64,000 nucleotides of DNA from an uncultured Fibrobacter sp. (GTDB lineage: Bacteria; Fibrobacterota; Fibrobacteria; Fibrobacterales; Fibrobacteraceae), in assembly GCF_947166265.1 (NCBI RefSeq), contig NZ_CAMVDO010000010.1, positions 1 through 64,000 on the forward strand, in the 5' to 3' direction. Each line of letters opens with the position of its first letter. Position 1 is the stretch's first letter. Both the position numbers and the translations under genes were made by a program. Below are positions 25,177-33,937 of this stretch, one piece after another. The notes under the pieces are model-generated. The model saw only the letters and a list, made by a program, of their open reading frames with translations. It had not been told where the DNA came from and did no database searches.

Positions 25177-26733
25177 CTACATCACCCCGGATTCGAGGCC
25201 CTTTACGGGGACATAACGCACCGAGCCGTCGGGGGATACAATCATGGCGACTCCGGCCATGTAGTTCACCCATTTCCATTTTTCGTAATACTTCACGTTC
25301 GCATGCCCGTTTGTCGTGTAGGCGAGAAGCGGCACCACCAAGAAATCGTGCGTACACATGACATTGACGCGCTTCATGCTCGGAAGATTTAGCAGAATAT
25401 TGTACTGGATCAGTTCCTCGCTGCGGGCTTCGAGATCGTAGAAGGCATCCGAGTAGGCTCCGGTAAACGCGTACTTGGAATAAACCATCCAGCCACCGCC
25501 ATCGGATTCCATGTAACTGTCGACCTTCGAGACATCTTTCGCATACCAGTCACCGACCATATACGACAACACGTCGAGACTGTAATTCGATTGACCTTTT
25601 CCCTGCGCAATGTTTTCGCAGGTTTCCATGGTGCGGGTATAGCCCGAATAGCCGTAATAGAAATCTTCCTTGCCCACTGCCGCAAGACGCGCACCCAAAT
25701 CGCGGGCATACTTTTTCCCGTTGTCGGTGAGGTGCCCGGTGGGCCCCGTATCATCGGTGCGTTCGCTATGGCGGATAACGAACACCACCTTTTCGTCGGC
25801 TTTCAGGTTCGCATAGACTTCAACCAGGTCGGTAAAGCCGTCGGCTTCTTGCGGGGTCGCCACACGCCATGCACCGGAATCGTAAATGTAGTAGTTGTCA
25901 TGAATCACGCGGCCTTCGCGGATTTCCCTGTCGTATGCACCTGGGCCAAAACCCGCGGTATCCTTTTCCATGGGCTGCGCCACGCGCCACTCCTTGGAAT
26001 TCACGTCGCAGATAAAGCGTACCTTCGAATGGTCCGCATGTTCGTAGTCATTGGCATAGTAGGCGCTCTGCCCCTGATTCACATAGGTGACCTTTCCCGC
26101 ATTCGCATTGGAACAGGTTTCAAAACCATACGCAACAGGAATGAAGGCCCGCATATACCTTTCAAAGTTCGGGACGTTGCCGCCAAAAGCGCTCGTTACG
26201 TTATTTCGAATTTCACCATACCGCCAATTGCTATCCAGTCCAACGACCCAGTCGGCAATCTTGATTTTTAAGCTGGGGTCATTCCACGCACCGTCCCCTT
26301 TCAGGTCTTCGCCCAGGTTGCGAATAATGTTTAGCGTTTCGTCCTTGCTTGCACGGTTCTGCACCATCGACGACACGGCAAGCAGTACCGCAGCGGAATC
26401 CATCGTAAACTGCGCAGAGTCAATTCCAAAGGCCGCAAGCGTCTCTTTTTTCGCCTGTACCAGGGCCACATTTTCGTCCACATGGTTCATCAGGAGCTGT
26501 TCCACGCGCGGCTCAGACAAAAGATCCAGTATACCGACCTCGCTAGAATCGAGGGCGGTGCGTTCCGCAAGAATCTCATAGACATAAAGAGGCGCACGAA
26601 CCGTATCTACAACCGCCGGAGTATCGGGGTCATCTGCAGAATTTCCGTTTACGGCACCGCCACTGCTATCGGAGCTGCACCCCGCCAAAAGGAGTATCAG
26701 CACGACAGCCCAAAAATCCATCACCTTTTTCAT
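25177..26733 (-). CDS. Histidine-phosphatase-domain lipoprotein (shorter paralog)
   Basis: 518 residues from the ATG at 26733, 23 nt after the stop of its paralog. The longer upstream reading (26946) is antisense-like overlap and lacks a signal. Lipoprotein signal with LLLLAGC. Residues about 40-220 contain the ALLAVS helical domain (AAVLLAVSSMVQNRASKDE...GDGAWNDPSLKIKIADW...NVPNFERYMRAF), but the KGPF beta domain is missing. A Cys-containing module (VRFICDVNSKEWR...GFGPGAYDREIREG...SGAWRVATPQEADGFTDL) follows, then a histidine-phosphatase domain with the catalytic RHSERTDD (about 320) and the second His in THDFLVV. A periplasmic or surface phosphatase is likely; substrate unknown. Confidence 0.85.
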   Translation of the reverse strand: MKKVMDFWAVVLILLLAGCSSDSSGGAVNGNSADDPDTPAVVDTVRAPLYVYEILAERTALDSSEVGILDLLSEPRVEQLLMNHVDENVALVQAKKETLAAFGIDSAQFTMDSAAVLLAVSSMVQNRASKDETLNIIRNLGEDLKGDGAWNDPSLKIKIADWVVGLDSNWRYGEIRNNVTSAFGGNVPNFERYMRAFIPVAYGFETCSNANAGKVTYVNQGQSAYYANDYEHADHSKVRFICDVNSKEWRVAQPMEKDTAGFGPGAYDREIREGRVIHDNYYIYDSGAWRVATPQEADGFTDLVEVYANLKADEKVVFVIRHSERTDDTGPTGHLTDNGKKYARDLGARLAAVGKEDFYYGYSGYTRTMETCENIAQGKGQSNYSLDVLSYMVGDWYAKDVSKVDSYMESDGGGWMVYSKYAFTGAYSDAFYDLEARSEELIQYNILLNLPSMKRVNVMCTHDFLVVPLLAYTTNGHANVKYYEKWKWVNYMAGVAMIVSPDGSVRYVPVKGLESGVM

Positions 26734-26756
26734 TTTTTTTCTTCTTGTCTTCAGGG

Positions 26757-29087
26757 CTACATCGTCATCGTTCCCGATTCGAGGCCCTTCACCGGGACAT
26801 AGCGCATATTTCCCTTTGTATCCAGAATAATCGCGATTCCCGCGAGGTAATTCGCCCATTGCTTGGTATCGAAATAGCGCAGGTTCACTTTCTTGTTCGT
26901 GCAGTACGCCGTCAAGGGCACCACGAACGTATCGTGCGAAATCCACACCCCCACGCGACTTACTTTAGCAAATTCCGGCTTCACGATTTCCTGCAAGAAT
27001 TCCTCGCTGCGGTCCTCGAAATCATAGAAGGCATCGGCGAATGCCCCCTTATAGGCGTATGCGGAGTTCACGACCCAGCCGCCACCGTTGTTGCTCTTGT
27101 ACTGCTTGTACTTGTCCTCGTCCTTGACGTACCATTCACCGTCCAGATCTTCGAGGGTATATTCCGTATAGCTTGCGCCGGCCCCCTTGGCAATATTCTC
27201 GCACGTTTCCTTGCTGCGCGTATAGGTCGAGTTCGCAAAGAAAATCGATTCGCCCTTAAATACTTCGCCTACGGACTGGGACTGCTTTTTACCGTCATCC
27301 GTCAAGTGCCCATTCTTACTCGTATCATCGGTACGCTTGGCATGGCGCAATACAAAAATGACCTTTTCACCCGCAGAGAGTTTCTTAAGCACCTCTTCCA
27401 GATCGACAAATTCCTGAATGTCGTCATCCGTCGCAGCGCGCCACTTGCCCTGGTCGTAAACATAGTACTTGTCCGTATTGATTTTGCCCGTTTTGATCTG
27501 GCCCTCGTAATCTCCCTTGCCAAAACCGTACGTATCCTTTTCAAGATCAGTCGCGGCACGCCACTCATGCGTTTCGGCATCGCAGATAAAGCGCACCGTT
27601 GGTCCCGGCTGGTCATAGCCCGAAACAAAGTAGGCACTCAGGCTATTGTTCACAAAGCGAACGGAATCCGCATTATAGGCGTTACATTCTCCAAAATTAT
27701 AGACCTTCGTCCAGAAATGCTTCAAGTGCTTTTCGAATTCAGGAACATCGCCCAAATGCCACGAGGCAATATTGTTCCTGATAATCGCATACGAACCGCT
27801 CGTATCGAGTTCCATGAGCCAGTCCGCCAAGTCCGCCTTCGCATTGTTGTCGTCCCAGTTGCCGTTTCCCTTGATGCGTTCGGCGATATCACCTGCATAC
27901 TGGAGCATCTCGCTCCCCGAACCCTTACGCTGCATCATGATCGATACCGCAAGCAAGGCTCCGCTGTATTCGTCTCCATCGAAAAGGCCAATGTCCTCGG
28001 CAAAGCGACCGTCCGTCGTCAGCGTCTGTTGCTGCTGTCCAAAATTACCCCAGCCGAAACCGTTTCCACCCCCGTTACCGCCCTCATCTGAAGAGCCCAA
28101 CTGGATTTCGAAAGACGCTAGGATATCACGCAGGGCCTGCGCCTTGACCGCACGGATCGGCTGATTGTTGCCGCTGTTTTCCACAAGCTTCAGTACGCGA
28201 GGAGCCTCCATGTGAGTGAGCATATTCACGTTCACCGAATCCTTCTCCGTCACGTCTACCACGGCCTCCAGCGTGACAACCGACGCCGACAATCCGCTGG
28301 TCAGTTCGTTCCTGAAAAATCCGCTCGTCTGAACACGCAGATAAGGCGAAACGAAATCGACACTATCGAAACTGAAATTTCCATTGGCATCCAAAATGCA
28401 GGTCTTGTGGGAACGCTTGGAATCGGCCAAATGCTGAGTACTATCCAGTTCAATCAGTTTCACCGAGGTGCCATAACGGAAGGGACCCTTTTCGGCAACA
28501 CCGACAACGCGCGCCCCTACCATGCGGGGTTCCGCCGTATCGACTGCAGCCGTATTGACCGTACCGCCGCCAAAATTGCCCCACGGGAACTGGGAATTAC
28601 TGTTCGATGAATTTTCCTCCTCTTCGTCCACCTCGCCTACAACAAGCACCCCGTTGCGACAAGACACCGTAGACGTTTCTACGGCGGATTCAAAATCCAC
28701 CCATTTTTCGCCAAGGCAGAAATACATCGCATTTTCACTTTCGACCATGAAGGATTCCCCTTCGTTTGCCGAAGTACATTTGGGTAAGTCAGAAACGTCC
28801 GAAACGACGGTCGTATCTACAATCAGGGAATCTTCTATTACCGGAACCGAGCCCACCGAGGAGCTCGACTGCGATGTCGAGGAGTGCCCCTTACCGCTAC
28901 TCGAAACGGGTCGGCCCAGAGAGTCCAGAATCACGACTCCGCTCGAACCATTTTCCGAAAAGGAGTCCGACGACCATTCGGCATTTCCTTCCTGTTCAGG
29001 ATCATCCGACGACGTGGAACTACCTGAACACGCCGTAAGGGTGCATACGGCCATAAAAAAGACAATACTCAAAAAATGGCGATCCAT
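26757..29087 (-). CDS. Histidine-phosphatase-domain lipoprotein (longer paralog)
   Basis: 776 residues from the ATG at 29087 (GGA 10 nt upstream); the TTG at 29099 is a weaker alternative. Lipobox TLTAC. After a Ser-rich linker come a small Cys module (CTSANEGESFMVESENAMYFCLGEKW), the KGPF beta domain (VVGVAEKGPFRYGTSVKLIE), the ALLAVS helical domain (GALLAVSIMMQRKG...GNGNWDDNNAKADLADW...DVPEFEKHLKHF), the RFICD/EWRAAT module and a histidine-phosphatase domain (VLRHAKRTDDTSKNGHLTDDGK, about 580; second His in SHDTFVV). It is the tandem paralog of the 518-residue protein downstream and is probably co-transcribed with it. Confidence 0.87.
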   Translation of the reverse strand: MDRHFLSIVFFMAVCTLTACSGSSTSSDDPEQEGNAEWSSDSFSENGSSGVVILDSLGRPVSSSGKGHSSTSQSSSSVGSVPVIEDSLIVDTTVVSDVSDLPKCTSANEGESFMVESENAMYFCLGEKWVDFESAVETSTVSCRNGVLVVGEVDEEEENSSNSNSQFPWGNFGGGTVNTAAVDTAEPRMVGARVVGVAEKGPFRYGTSVKLIELDSTQHLADSKRSHKTCILDANGNFSFDSVDFVSPYLRVQTSGFFRNELTSGLSASVVTLEAVVDVTEKDSVNVNMLTHMEAPRVLKLVENSGNNQPIRAVKAQALRDILASFEIQLGSSDEGGNGGGNGFGWGNFGQQQQTLTTDGRFAEDIGLFDGDEYSGALLAVSIMMQRKGSGSEMLQYAGDIAERIKGNGNWDDNNAKADLADWLMELDTSGSYAIIRNNIASWHLGDVPEFEKHLKHFWTKVYNFGECNAYNADSVRFVNNSLSAYFVSGYDQPGPTVRFICDAETHEWRAATDLEKDTYGFGKGDYEGQIKTGKINTDKYYVYDQGKWRAATDDDIQEFVDLEEVLKKLSAGEKVIFVLRHAKRTDDTSKNGHLTDDGKKQSQSVGEVFKGESIFFANSTYTRSKETCENIAKGAGASYTEYTLEDLDGEWYVKDEDKYKQYKSNNGGGWVVNSAYAYKGAFADAFYDFEDRSEEFLQEIVKPEFAKVSRVGVWISHDTFVVPLTAYCTNKKVNLRYFDTKQWANYLAGIAIILDTKGNMRYVPVKGLESGTMTM

Positions 29088-29118
29088 TCGTCGTTCCAAT
29101 ATTTCTTATGCAATATAA

Positions 29119-29149
29119 TAAAGGAGATTCCCGGTCAAACCGGGAACGG
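29119..29149 (-). repeat. Palindromic repeat / possible terminator after the CoA-transferase gene
   Basis: Arms TTCCCGGT and ACCGGGAA (29128-29146) within the 91-bp gap. On the minus strand it is followed by a T-containing stretch, so it could end the CoA-transferase transcript. Confidence 0.55.
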
Positions 29150-29178
29150 CTAACAAATGGGCCGAATTCGGACAATAA

Positions 29179-30666
29179 TTAGAGCATCTTGCCGGTTTCG
29201 AGGAACCGGCGGTGCATTTCGAAGGCGCGTTCCAACGCAATCGGCATGTGAACGCCCTTGGCATGCTTCAGGCTATATTCCAAAAAGTCCGTCAGGGGTT
29301 CGCGGAAATCGGGATGGGCGCAGTTCCTGATAATCAGGCGCGCACGTTCCTCGGCAGCAAGCCCACGCAAGTCGGCAAGTCCCTGCTCCGTCACGAAAAT
29401 CATCGTGTCATGGTCCGTCTGGTCCACATGGCTCACGTAAGGCACAATCGAGCTGATGGCGCCATTCTTTGCGACCGAGGGCGTCAGGAAAAATCCGAGG
29501 GCACAGTTCCTTGCAAAGTCCGCCGCACCGCCGATTCCGTTCATCATCGAAGAACCCGAAACCAGGCTGCTGTTCACGTTGCCGAAGATATCGGCTTCGA
29601 GCGCCGTGTTCATCGAAATAACGCCCACGCGACGAATCACATCGGGGCTATTGCTCACTTCCTGCTGGCGAAGCACCAGGTGCTTTTTCCATTCGGCGCT
29701 ATTCTCGACAAATTCCTTCTGCGCATTTTCAGACAAAGTAAGAGCCGTTCCCGAAGCGACACCGAGCTTTCCCTTTTTCAGCAGCGGGAATACGGCTTCC
29801 TGAATGACTTCGGTGTAGAGGTCGATGGTTCCAAGGCGGGTATCGTCGGACATGGCGCTCAATACGGCATTCGCGACCTTGCCCACGCCACTCTGGAACG
29901 CAAGCCCCTTGGGGAGTCTGCCCTTGCGTTCTTCGAAACAGATAAAGTCTAGAATGCGTTCGCCAATATTCCTGGAAACTTCGTCGGGTTCCACAAACGG
30001 GTTCACTTCGTCAAGACGAGAAGTCTCGACGACGGCAACGACCTTATTCACATCAATCTTGACAAATTCTCCGCCGACACGGTCGCCTGCGCTATAGATG
30101 GGGAGCGGCTTTGCATGCGGCGGGAGTTCCGGAAGCGCCGTATCGTGGATTCCCATGAAGGAATCCCCCAGACGCGTATTCAGTTCCAGGATAATCTTCG
30201 GCGCCATCTCCAGGTAAGTCACCGAGTTTCCGCCCGAAGTCGAAAGGCATACGCGACCGTCGCCCAGTATCGCAGAAACTTCGATAATGGCGACCGTCGG
30301 CGCAGGCACCGCACCGGTACGCACCAAGTAACCCATCTTGCCGAGGTGTGCGTCAATGTACTTGATTTCGCCCGCGTTAATCGCCTTGCGAAGACTCGGA
30401 TTGCTCTGGTAAGGCATCCTGAGGCTCACCGCACCCGCACGCGCAAGAGCGCCGTCGCAGCTGTCGCCCGTAGAGGCTCCCGAAAAAAGCGTAATCTTGA
30501 AAGGTTTCCCTTCGGCGTGAAGTTTCTCGGCACGCGCGGCCAAAGCCGTTGGCACTTCCTTAGGGTAGCCCGCCAAGGTAAAGCCGGAAACTCCCAGCAC
30601 ATCGCCATCGTTAATCATCGCCGCGGCATCGGCCGCCGAGCACTTCTTCGAGTCAATCCAATTCAT
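29179..30666 (-). CDS. Acetyl-CoA hydrolase/CoA-transferase family protein (succinate:acyl-CoA transferase-like)
   Basis: 495 residues, cytoplasmic. Matches the class I CoA-transferase family of acetyl-CoA hydrolases and succinyl-CoA:acetate or propionyl-CoA:succinate transferases, with GVSGFTLAGYPKEVP near the N terminus, the FQSGVGKVANAV segment, and GIGGAADFARN followed by EQGLADLRGL. Such enzymes move CoA between succinate and acetate or propionate. It lies near the Na+ decarboxylase operon, consistent with succinate/propionate metabolism (inference). Substrates cannot be fixed from sequence. Confidence 0.9.
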   Translation of the reverse strand: MNWIDSKKCSAADAAAMINDGDVLGVSGFTLAGYPKEVPTALAARAEKLHAEGKPFKITLFSGASTGDSCDGALARAGAVSLRMPYQSNPSLRKAINAGEIKYIDAHLGKMGYLVRTGAVPAPTVAIIEVSAILGDGRVCLSTSGGNSVTYLEMAPKIILELNTRLGDSFMGIHDTALPELPPHAKPLPIYSAGDRVGGEFVKIDVNKVVAVVETSRLDEVNPFVEPDEVSRNIGERILDFICFEERKGRLPKGLAFQSGVGKVANAVLSAMSDDTRLGTIDLYTEVIQEAVFPLLKKGKLGVASGTALTLSENAQKEFVENSAEWKKHLVLRQQEVSNSPDVIRRVGVISMNTALEADIFGNVNSSLVSGSSMMNGIGGAADFARNCALGFFLTPSVAKNGAISSIVPYVSHVDQTDHDTMIFVTEQGLADLRGLAAEERARLIIRNCAHPDFREPLTDFLEYSLKHAKGVHMPIALERAFEMHRRFLETGKML

Positions 30667-30689
30667 AGCGGCTTAAAAATAAATAAAAG

Positions 30690-30780
30690 TGGCTAGTGGT
30701 TGGTGACTAGTGGTTAGGAATGTAACAAGGACATTCAACATCCCTGTTTACTAACCACTGTTTACTGTCTACTATTTTCT
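30690..30780. repeat. Dispersed intergenic repeat (CTAACCACT...TACTGTCTAC type)
   Basis: Contains GTGGTTAG and CTAACCACT arms and TTTACTGTCTACT. Similar text is found at 34797-34845 inside the ABC transporter operon. No gene is seen. Confidence 0.6.
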
Positions 30781-30792
30781 ATTTTCCTCTTC

Positions 30793-31203
30793 GTGAAGCA
30801 TTTCATCAAATACAACTTGATCGGCGTCATGAACACGCTCATCACCTTGGCCTCGGTCTGGGTGATGCACCAGCTACTCGACTGGAACCTAGAACTTTCC
30901 AACTTCCTCGGTTTCATCTTCGGCGCCATCAACAGTTACCTGATGAACCGCCTCTGGAATTTCAAGAGCAAGAACCGCAAGCGCACCGAAGTCATCCGAT
31001 TCATCATCGTCTTTATTGCCGCCTACCTGCTCAACCTCGCCACCCTCGAAGCATGCGTTTACGCTCTCGACACCACCTGGTGCAAAAGTTTCACCGACTT
31101 TATTTCGCAGTACATGAAGCCCAGCTTCTTCGCAAACATCATCGCGAACGGCGTCTACGTCATCGCAAGCTTCACCCTCTACAAGAAATGGGTGTTCAAG
31201 TAG
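30793..31203 (+). CDS. GtrA-family membrane protein
   Basis: 136 residues with four membrane segments. The opening KHFIKYNLIGVMNTLITLASVWVMHQLL and LGFIFGAINSYLMNRLWNFK are typical of GtrA/DPMS-like proteins, which are thought to flip or position polyprenyl-linked sugars. GTG at 30793 is used because the family motif before the first internal ATG is needed; no good ribosome binding site is visible. It stands alone, flanked by repeats. Confidence 0.88.
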   Translation: MKHFIKYNLIGVMNTLITLASVWVMHQLLDWNLELSNFLGFIFGAINSYLMNRLWNFKSKNRKRTEVIRFIIVFIAAYLLNLATLEACVYALDTTWCKSFTDFISQYMKPSFFANIIANGVYVIASFTLYKKWVFK

Positions 31204-31258
31204 AAGAGAGTAGATAGACGAAAGACGAGAGATTACTCACAACAAATGTTTATGCGTA

Positions 31259-31329
31259 AAAGATTGGTTTGCTAAGCGAGCATTCGTCAGCCGAAGGCTG
31301 ATGCCGTGCGAGTGTGCAAACCAATCTTT
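31259..31329. repeat. Long inverted repeat around a dispersed repeat unit
   Basis: Perfect 14-bp arms AAAGATTGGTTTGC (31259-31272) and GCAAACCAATCTTT (31316-31329). The 43-bp interior contains GCTAAGCGAGCATTCGTCAG, close to the reverse complement of 63201-63233. Confidence 0.65.
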
Positions 31330-31401
31330 GGAGCCGTCAATAACAGTTAATGATTGAAAGTTCTCATACTTTGTTCCTCGTTCTTCGTTGTTCGCATATA
31401 C

Positions 31402-31437
31402 AAAAAGACGCTCGCTTTTTTGCGAGCGTCTTTTTAA
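31402..31437. terminator. Bidirectional terminator between gtrA-like and ompA-like genes
   Basis: AAAAAGACGCTCGC / GCGAGCGTCTTTTT palindrome with a T-rich loop. It fits termination in both directions. Confidence 0.8.
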
Positions 31438-31454
31438 CTTAAGTCAACCGAAGA

Positions 31455-33731
31455 TTAGAGCTGGAACGGAACCAGTTCCACGCGACGGTTCTGAGCACGA
31501 CCCTTCTTGGTCTTGTTGTCAGCAATCGGCTTGTCCGGTCCGTAACCAACGGCACGGACGCGGTCTTCTTCGATACCCTTCTGCAGGAAGTAATCCACCA
31601 CGGCCTGAGCGCGAGACTGAGACAGCTTCTTGTTGGTTTCAGCAGAACCAGTGTTATCGGTATGGCCCTGGACTTCAAGGTGAGCGACCTTGATCTTCTT
31701 CATCAAGGCGATGATGTCGTCCAGAGTCTTGTAGCTCGACTTGGTGAGCTTTGCGGAACCGGTCTGGAACTGGATACCCTTCTTCAACTGTTCAAGGTCT
31801 TCCTTCTTGTTGACCGGGCAACCCTTCTTGTCGATTTCGATACCCGGCAAGGTGTTCGGGCACTTGTCCTGGAAATCAGGAACGCCGTCACCGTCGGTAT
31901 CCATCGGGCAACCCACGGTATCCACCGGAGCGCCTGCCGGAGTCTTCGGGCACTTGTCAAGAGCATCAGGTACGCCGTCCTTGTCTTCGTCGGCACTGCA
32001 ACCCGTAGAGTCTACAGGCACGCCAGCCGGAGTGTTCGGGCACTGGTCAATACCATCAGCAACGCCATCCTTGTCGAAGTCGAGCGGGCAGCCGTTGTTA
32101 TCTACATTCAAGCCTTCCGGAGTATTCGGGCACTGGTCGGTACCATCAGGTACGCCATCCTTGTCGGCATCGGCCGGGCAACCAGTAGAATCCACCGCTA
32201 CACCCTGCTTGGTGTTCGGGCACTGGTCGAGAGCGTCGGGAATTCCGTCGCCGTCAAAGTCGCCTTCGCAACCGTCGGCATTCACCTGGGCGCCTTCACG
32301 GGTATCCGGGCACTTATCAACACCGTCATACACGCCGTCCTTGTCGCTATCCATCGGGCAACCGACAGAGTCAACCTTCACACCAGCCGGAGTGTTCGGG
32401 CACTTGTCAAGAGCATCGGGGATACTATCCTTGTCAAAGTCAGGTTCGCAACCGGTAGAATCGACAGCGGCACCTTCGCGAGTGGCGGGGCACTTGTCAA
32501 GTCCATCGTAAATACCATCCTTGTCTTCGTCCATCGGGCAGCCGACCGTATCAATCGTTGCACCTTCCGGAGTATTCGGGCACTGGTCAAGACCATCGAT
32601 CATGCCATCCTTGTCGGAGTCGATCGGGCAACCCAGGGAGTCAACCGTTGCGACTTCCGGAGTATGGGCGCACTGGTCCTTATCGTTAGGAACGCCATCC
32701 TTGTCTTCGTCCTTGTCCTTGTTGGCACCGAGACGCCAGATAAGGGCTGCGGTACCGGCAATCGTCGGAGTCGGAGCATAGCCGTAGCTGAACTTAGCGT
32801 CATGATCATTCTCGTAGTAGACGATATGGCATTCGTTGCAATCCATTTCTTCCTTACCATCGTAACCGAGGTTACCCAGGGTACGGATAGCAAGATCCAC
32901 GCCCATAGCAAAGTCGATATGCCACGGCAGGTGGAAACGGAGACCCGGAGTGAGTCGCATCGGGTCATCCATCGGATCGCGGCGGTACTTGCCGGTTTCA
33001 ACACGCATTTCGCCGGAGAATTCCACAAAGGCTTCCAACCAGTCGGTAGCGATGTAGTTCACGCCGGTACCATAGACCAGGGTGCTCTGTCCGTCGCCGG
33101 CATATACAAATCCAGCATGGGTGTTCCACACGACCGGCACCCCAAGTGCGCCGAAGTTCAATGTGAAGATCAAAGTTCCACCGACGTTCACTTCACCAGA
33201 AGTATACGGATCGGTCACTTCACCGTCTTCGCTCAAATACCAGGCATGGCGGGGACGAACACCGCGAGCCTTGGCGCCAGTCGGAACATAGAGGTCAACC
33301 ATGGCGGCCATTGCAAACAGGCTGCTTTCTTCACCGACCACATTGGCCTTTAACCAGACATCCAGGTCACCCTGTCTAAATGCCCAAAGTCCGCTTTCGC
33401 CCTTGCCACGCAGGTTTGCATGGTCATAGTTCAGCGGAAGCGAAATACCGAGGTCCAAGAAATCCAGGAGACCCACGGCCGCATGGACGTTACCGGCCCA
33501 GGTACCAGCCCATTCATGGAAATTCTTAGTTTGTCCATTCTCCTGAACTTGACCGCCACGAGACAGAGACCAGGAATCGTAGGAAACATCGCCACCGGTA
33601 CCGATTTCGACGCCCCACTGGCCAAGCGTGTAGGCATTGTGTTGATGAATACCGGAGGTTCCGCCCATAAGCCCGGACTGGGCAAAGGCGAGGCCTCCCG
33701 CGACTAGCGATAAAGCAATGATTTTTTTCAT
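31455..33731 (-). CDS. OmpA-family outer-membrane protein with ten TSP3 calcium-binding repeats
   Basis: 758 residues. Signal peptide MKKIIALSLVAGGLAFA; residues about 20-340 form a beta-rich N-terminal barrel. Ten 30-residue thrombospondin type 3 repeats follow, of the form DxDKDGxxDxxDxCPxTxxGxxVDxxGCP (about 345-645), which should bind calcium and form a stiff linker. The C-terminal OmpA domain has LEVQGHTDNTGSAETN and RVRAVGYG...GRAQNRRVEL for binding peptidoglycan. It is a structural link between outer membrane and wall. A TTGTCA-16-TACATT promoter lies 80-110 bp upstream. Confidence 0.93.
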   Translation of the reverse strand: MKKIIALSLVAGGLAFAQSGLMGGTSGIHQHNAYTLGQWGVEIGTGGDVSYDSWSLSRGGQVQENGQTKNFHEWAGTWAGNVHAAVGLLDFLDLGISLPLNYDHANLRGKGESGLWAFRQGDLDVWLKANVVGEESSLFAMAAMVDLYVPTGAKARGVRPRHAWYLSEDGEVTDPYTSGEVNVGGTLIFTLNFGALGVPVVWNTHAGFVYAGDGQSTLVYGTGVNYIATDWLEAFVEFSGEMRVETGKYRRDPMDDPMRLTPGLRFHLPWHIDFAMGVDLAIRTLGNLGYDGKEEMDCNECHIVYYENDHDAKFSYGYAPTPTIAGTAALIWRLGANKDKDEDKDGVPNDKDQCAHTPEVATVDSLGCPIDSDKDGMIDGLDQCPNTPEGATIDTVGCPMDEDKDGIYDGLDKCPATREGAAVDSTGCEPDFDKDSIPDALDKCPNTPAGVKVDSVGCPMDSDKDGVYDGVDKCPDTREGAQVNADGCEGDFDGDGIPDALDQCPNTKQGVAVDSTGCPADADKDGVPDGTDQCPNTPEGLNVDNNGCPLDFDKDGVADGIDQCPNTPAGVPVDSTGCSADEDKDGVPDALDKCPKTPAGAPVDTVGCPMDTDGDGVPDFQDKCPNTLPGIEIDKKGCPVNKKEDLEQLKKGIQFQTGSAKLTKSSYKTLDDIIALMKKIKVAHLEVQGHTDNTGSAETNKKLSQSRAQAVVDYFLQKGIEEDRVRAVGYGPDKPIADNKTKKGRAQNRRVELVPFQL
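31827..32724 (-). repeat. 90-bp tandem coding repeats (TSP3)
   Basis: Ten diverged 90-bp units encoding the TSP3 repeats of the OmpA-like protein. Recurrent GTGTTCGGGCACT(T/G)GTC marks each unit. Confidence 0.85.
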
Positions 33732-33812
33732 TGTATCCCTCTTTGATAAAACACTTCCGCAACAAAAACATCCAAACCTTGTTACGGAATGCCTTTATTA
33801 CATTTGTCTTGC

Positions 33813-33840
33813 AATGTAGCATTTTTGAAAGTTTTGACAA
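33813..33840 (-). promoter_or_regulatory. Candidate promoter of the OmpA-like gene
   Basis: Minus strand TTGTCA (33840-33835), 16-nt spacer, TACATT (33818-33813). The leader is about 75 nt long. Confidence 0.4.
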
Positions 33841-33937
33841 ACATGTGATAAATTTCACACCCTAAAACCGCCCCAAAACAGTGCAAAAACTGTAAAATTG
33901 CAACCAAAAGTCATTGATAGTCATCAAATTAGTGATT

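Noticed and set aside
26734-26946. Longer N-terminal reading of the shorter histidine phosphatase
   Set aside because: It overlaps the end of the upstream paralog in another frame and would bury the lipoprotein signal; ATG at 26733 is better.
31815-32724. Regular 90-bp spacing resembling a repeat array
   Set aside because: The units are coding throughout with no unique spacers, so it is not a CRISPR array.
31662-33353. 563-codon plus-strand frame with regular repeats
   Set aside because: It is the mirror of the TSP3 repeats of the OmpA-like gene; the periodicity comes from the real gene.
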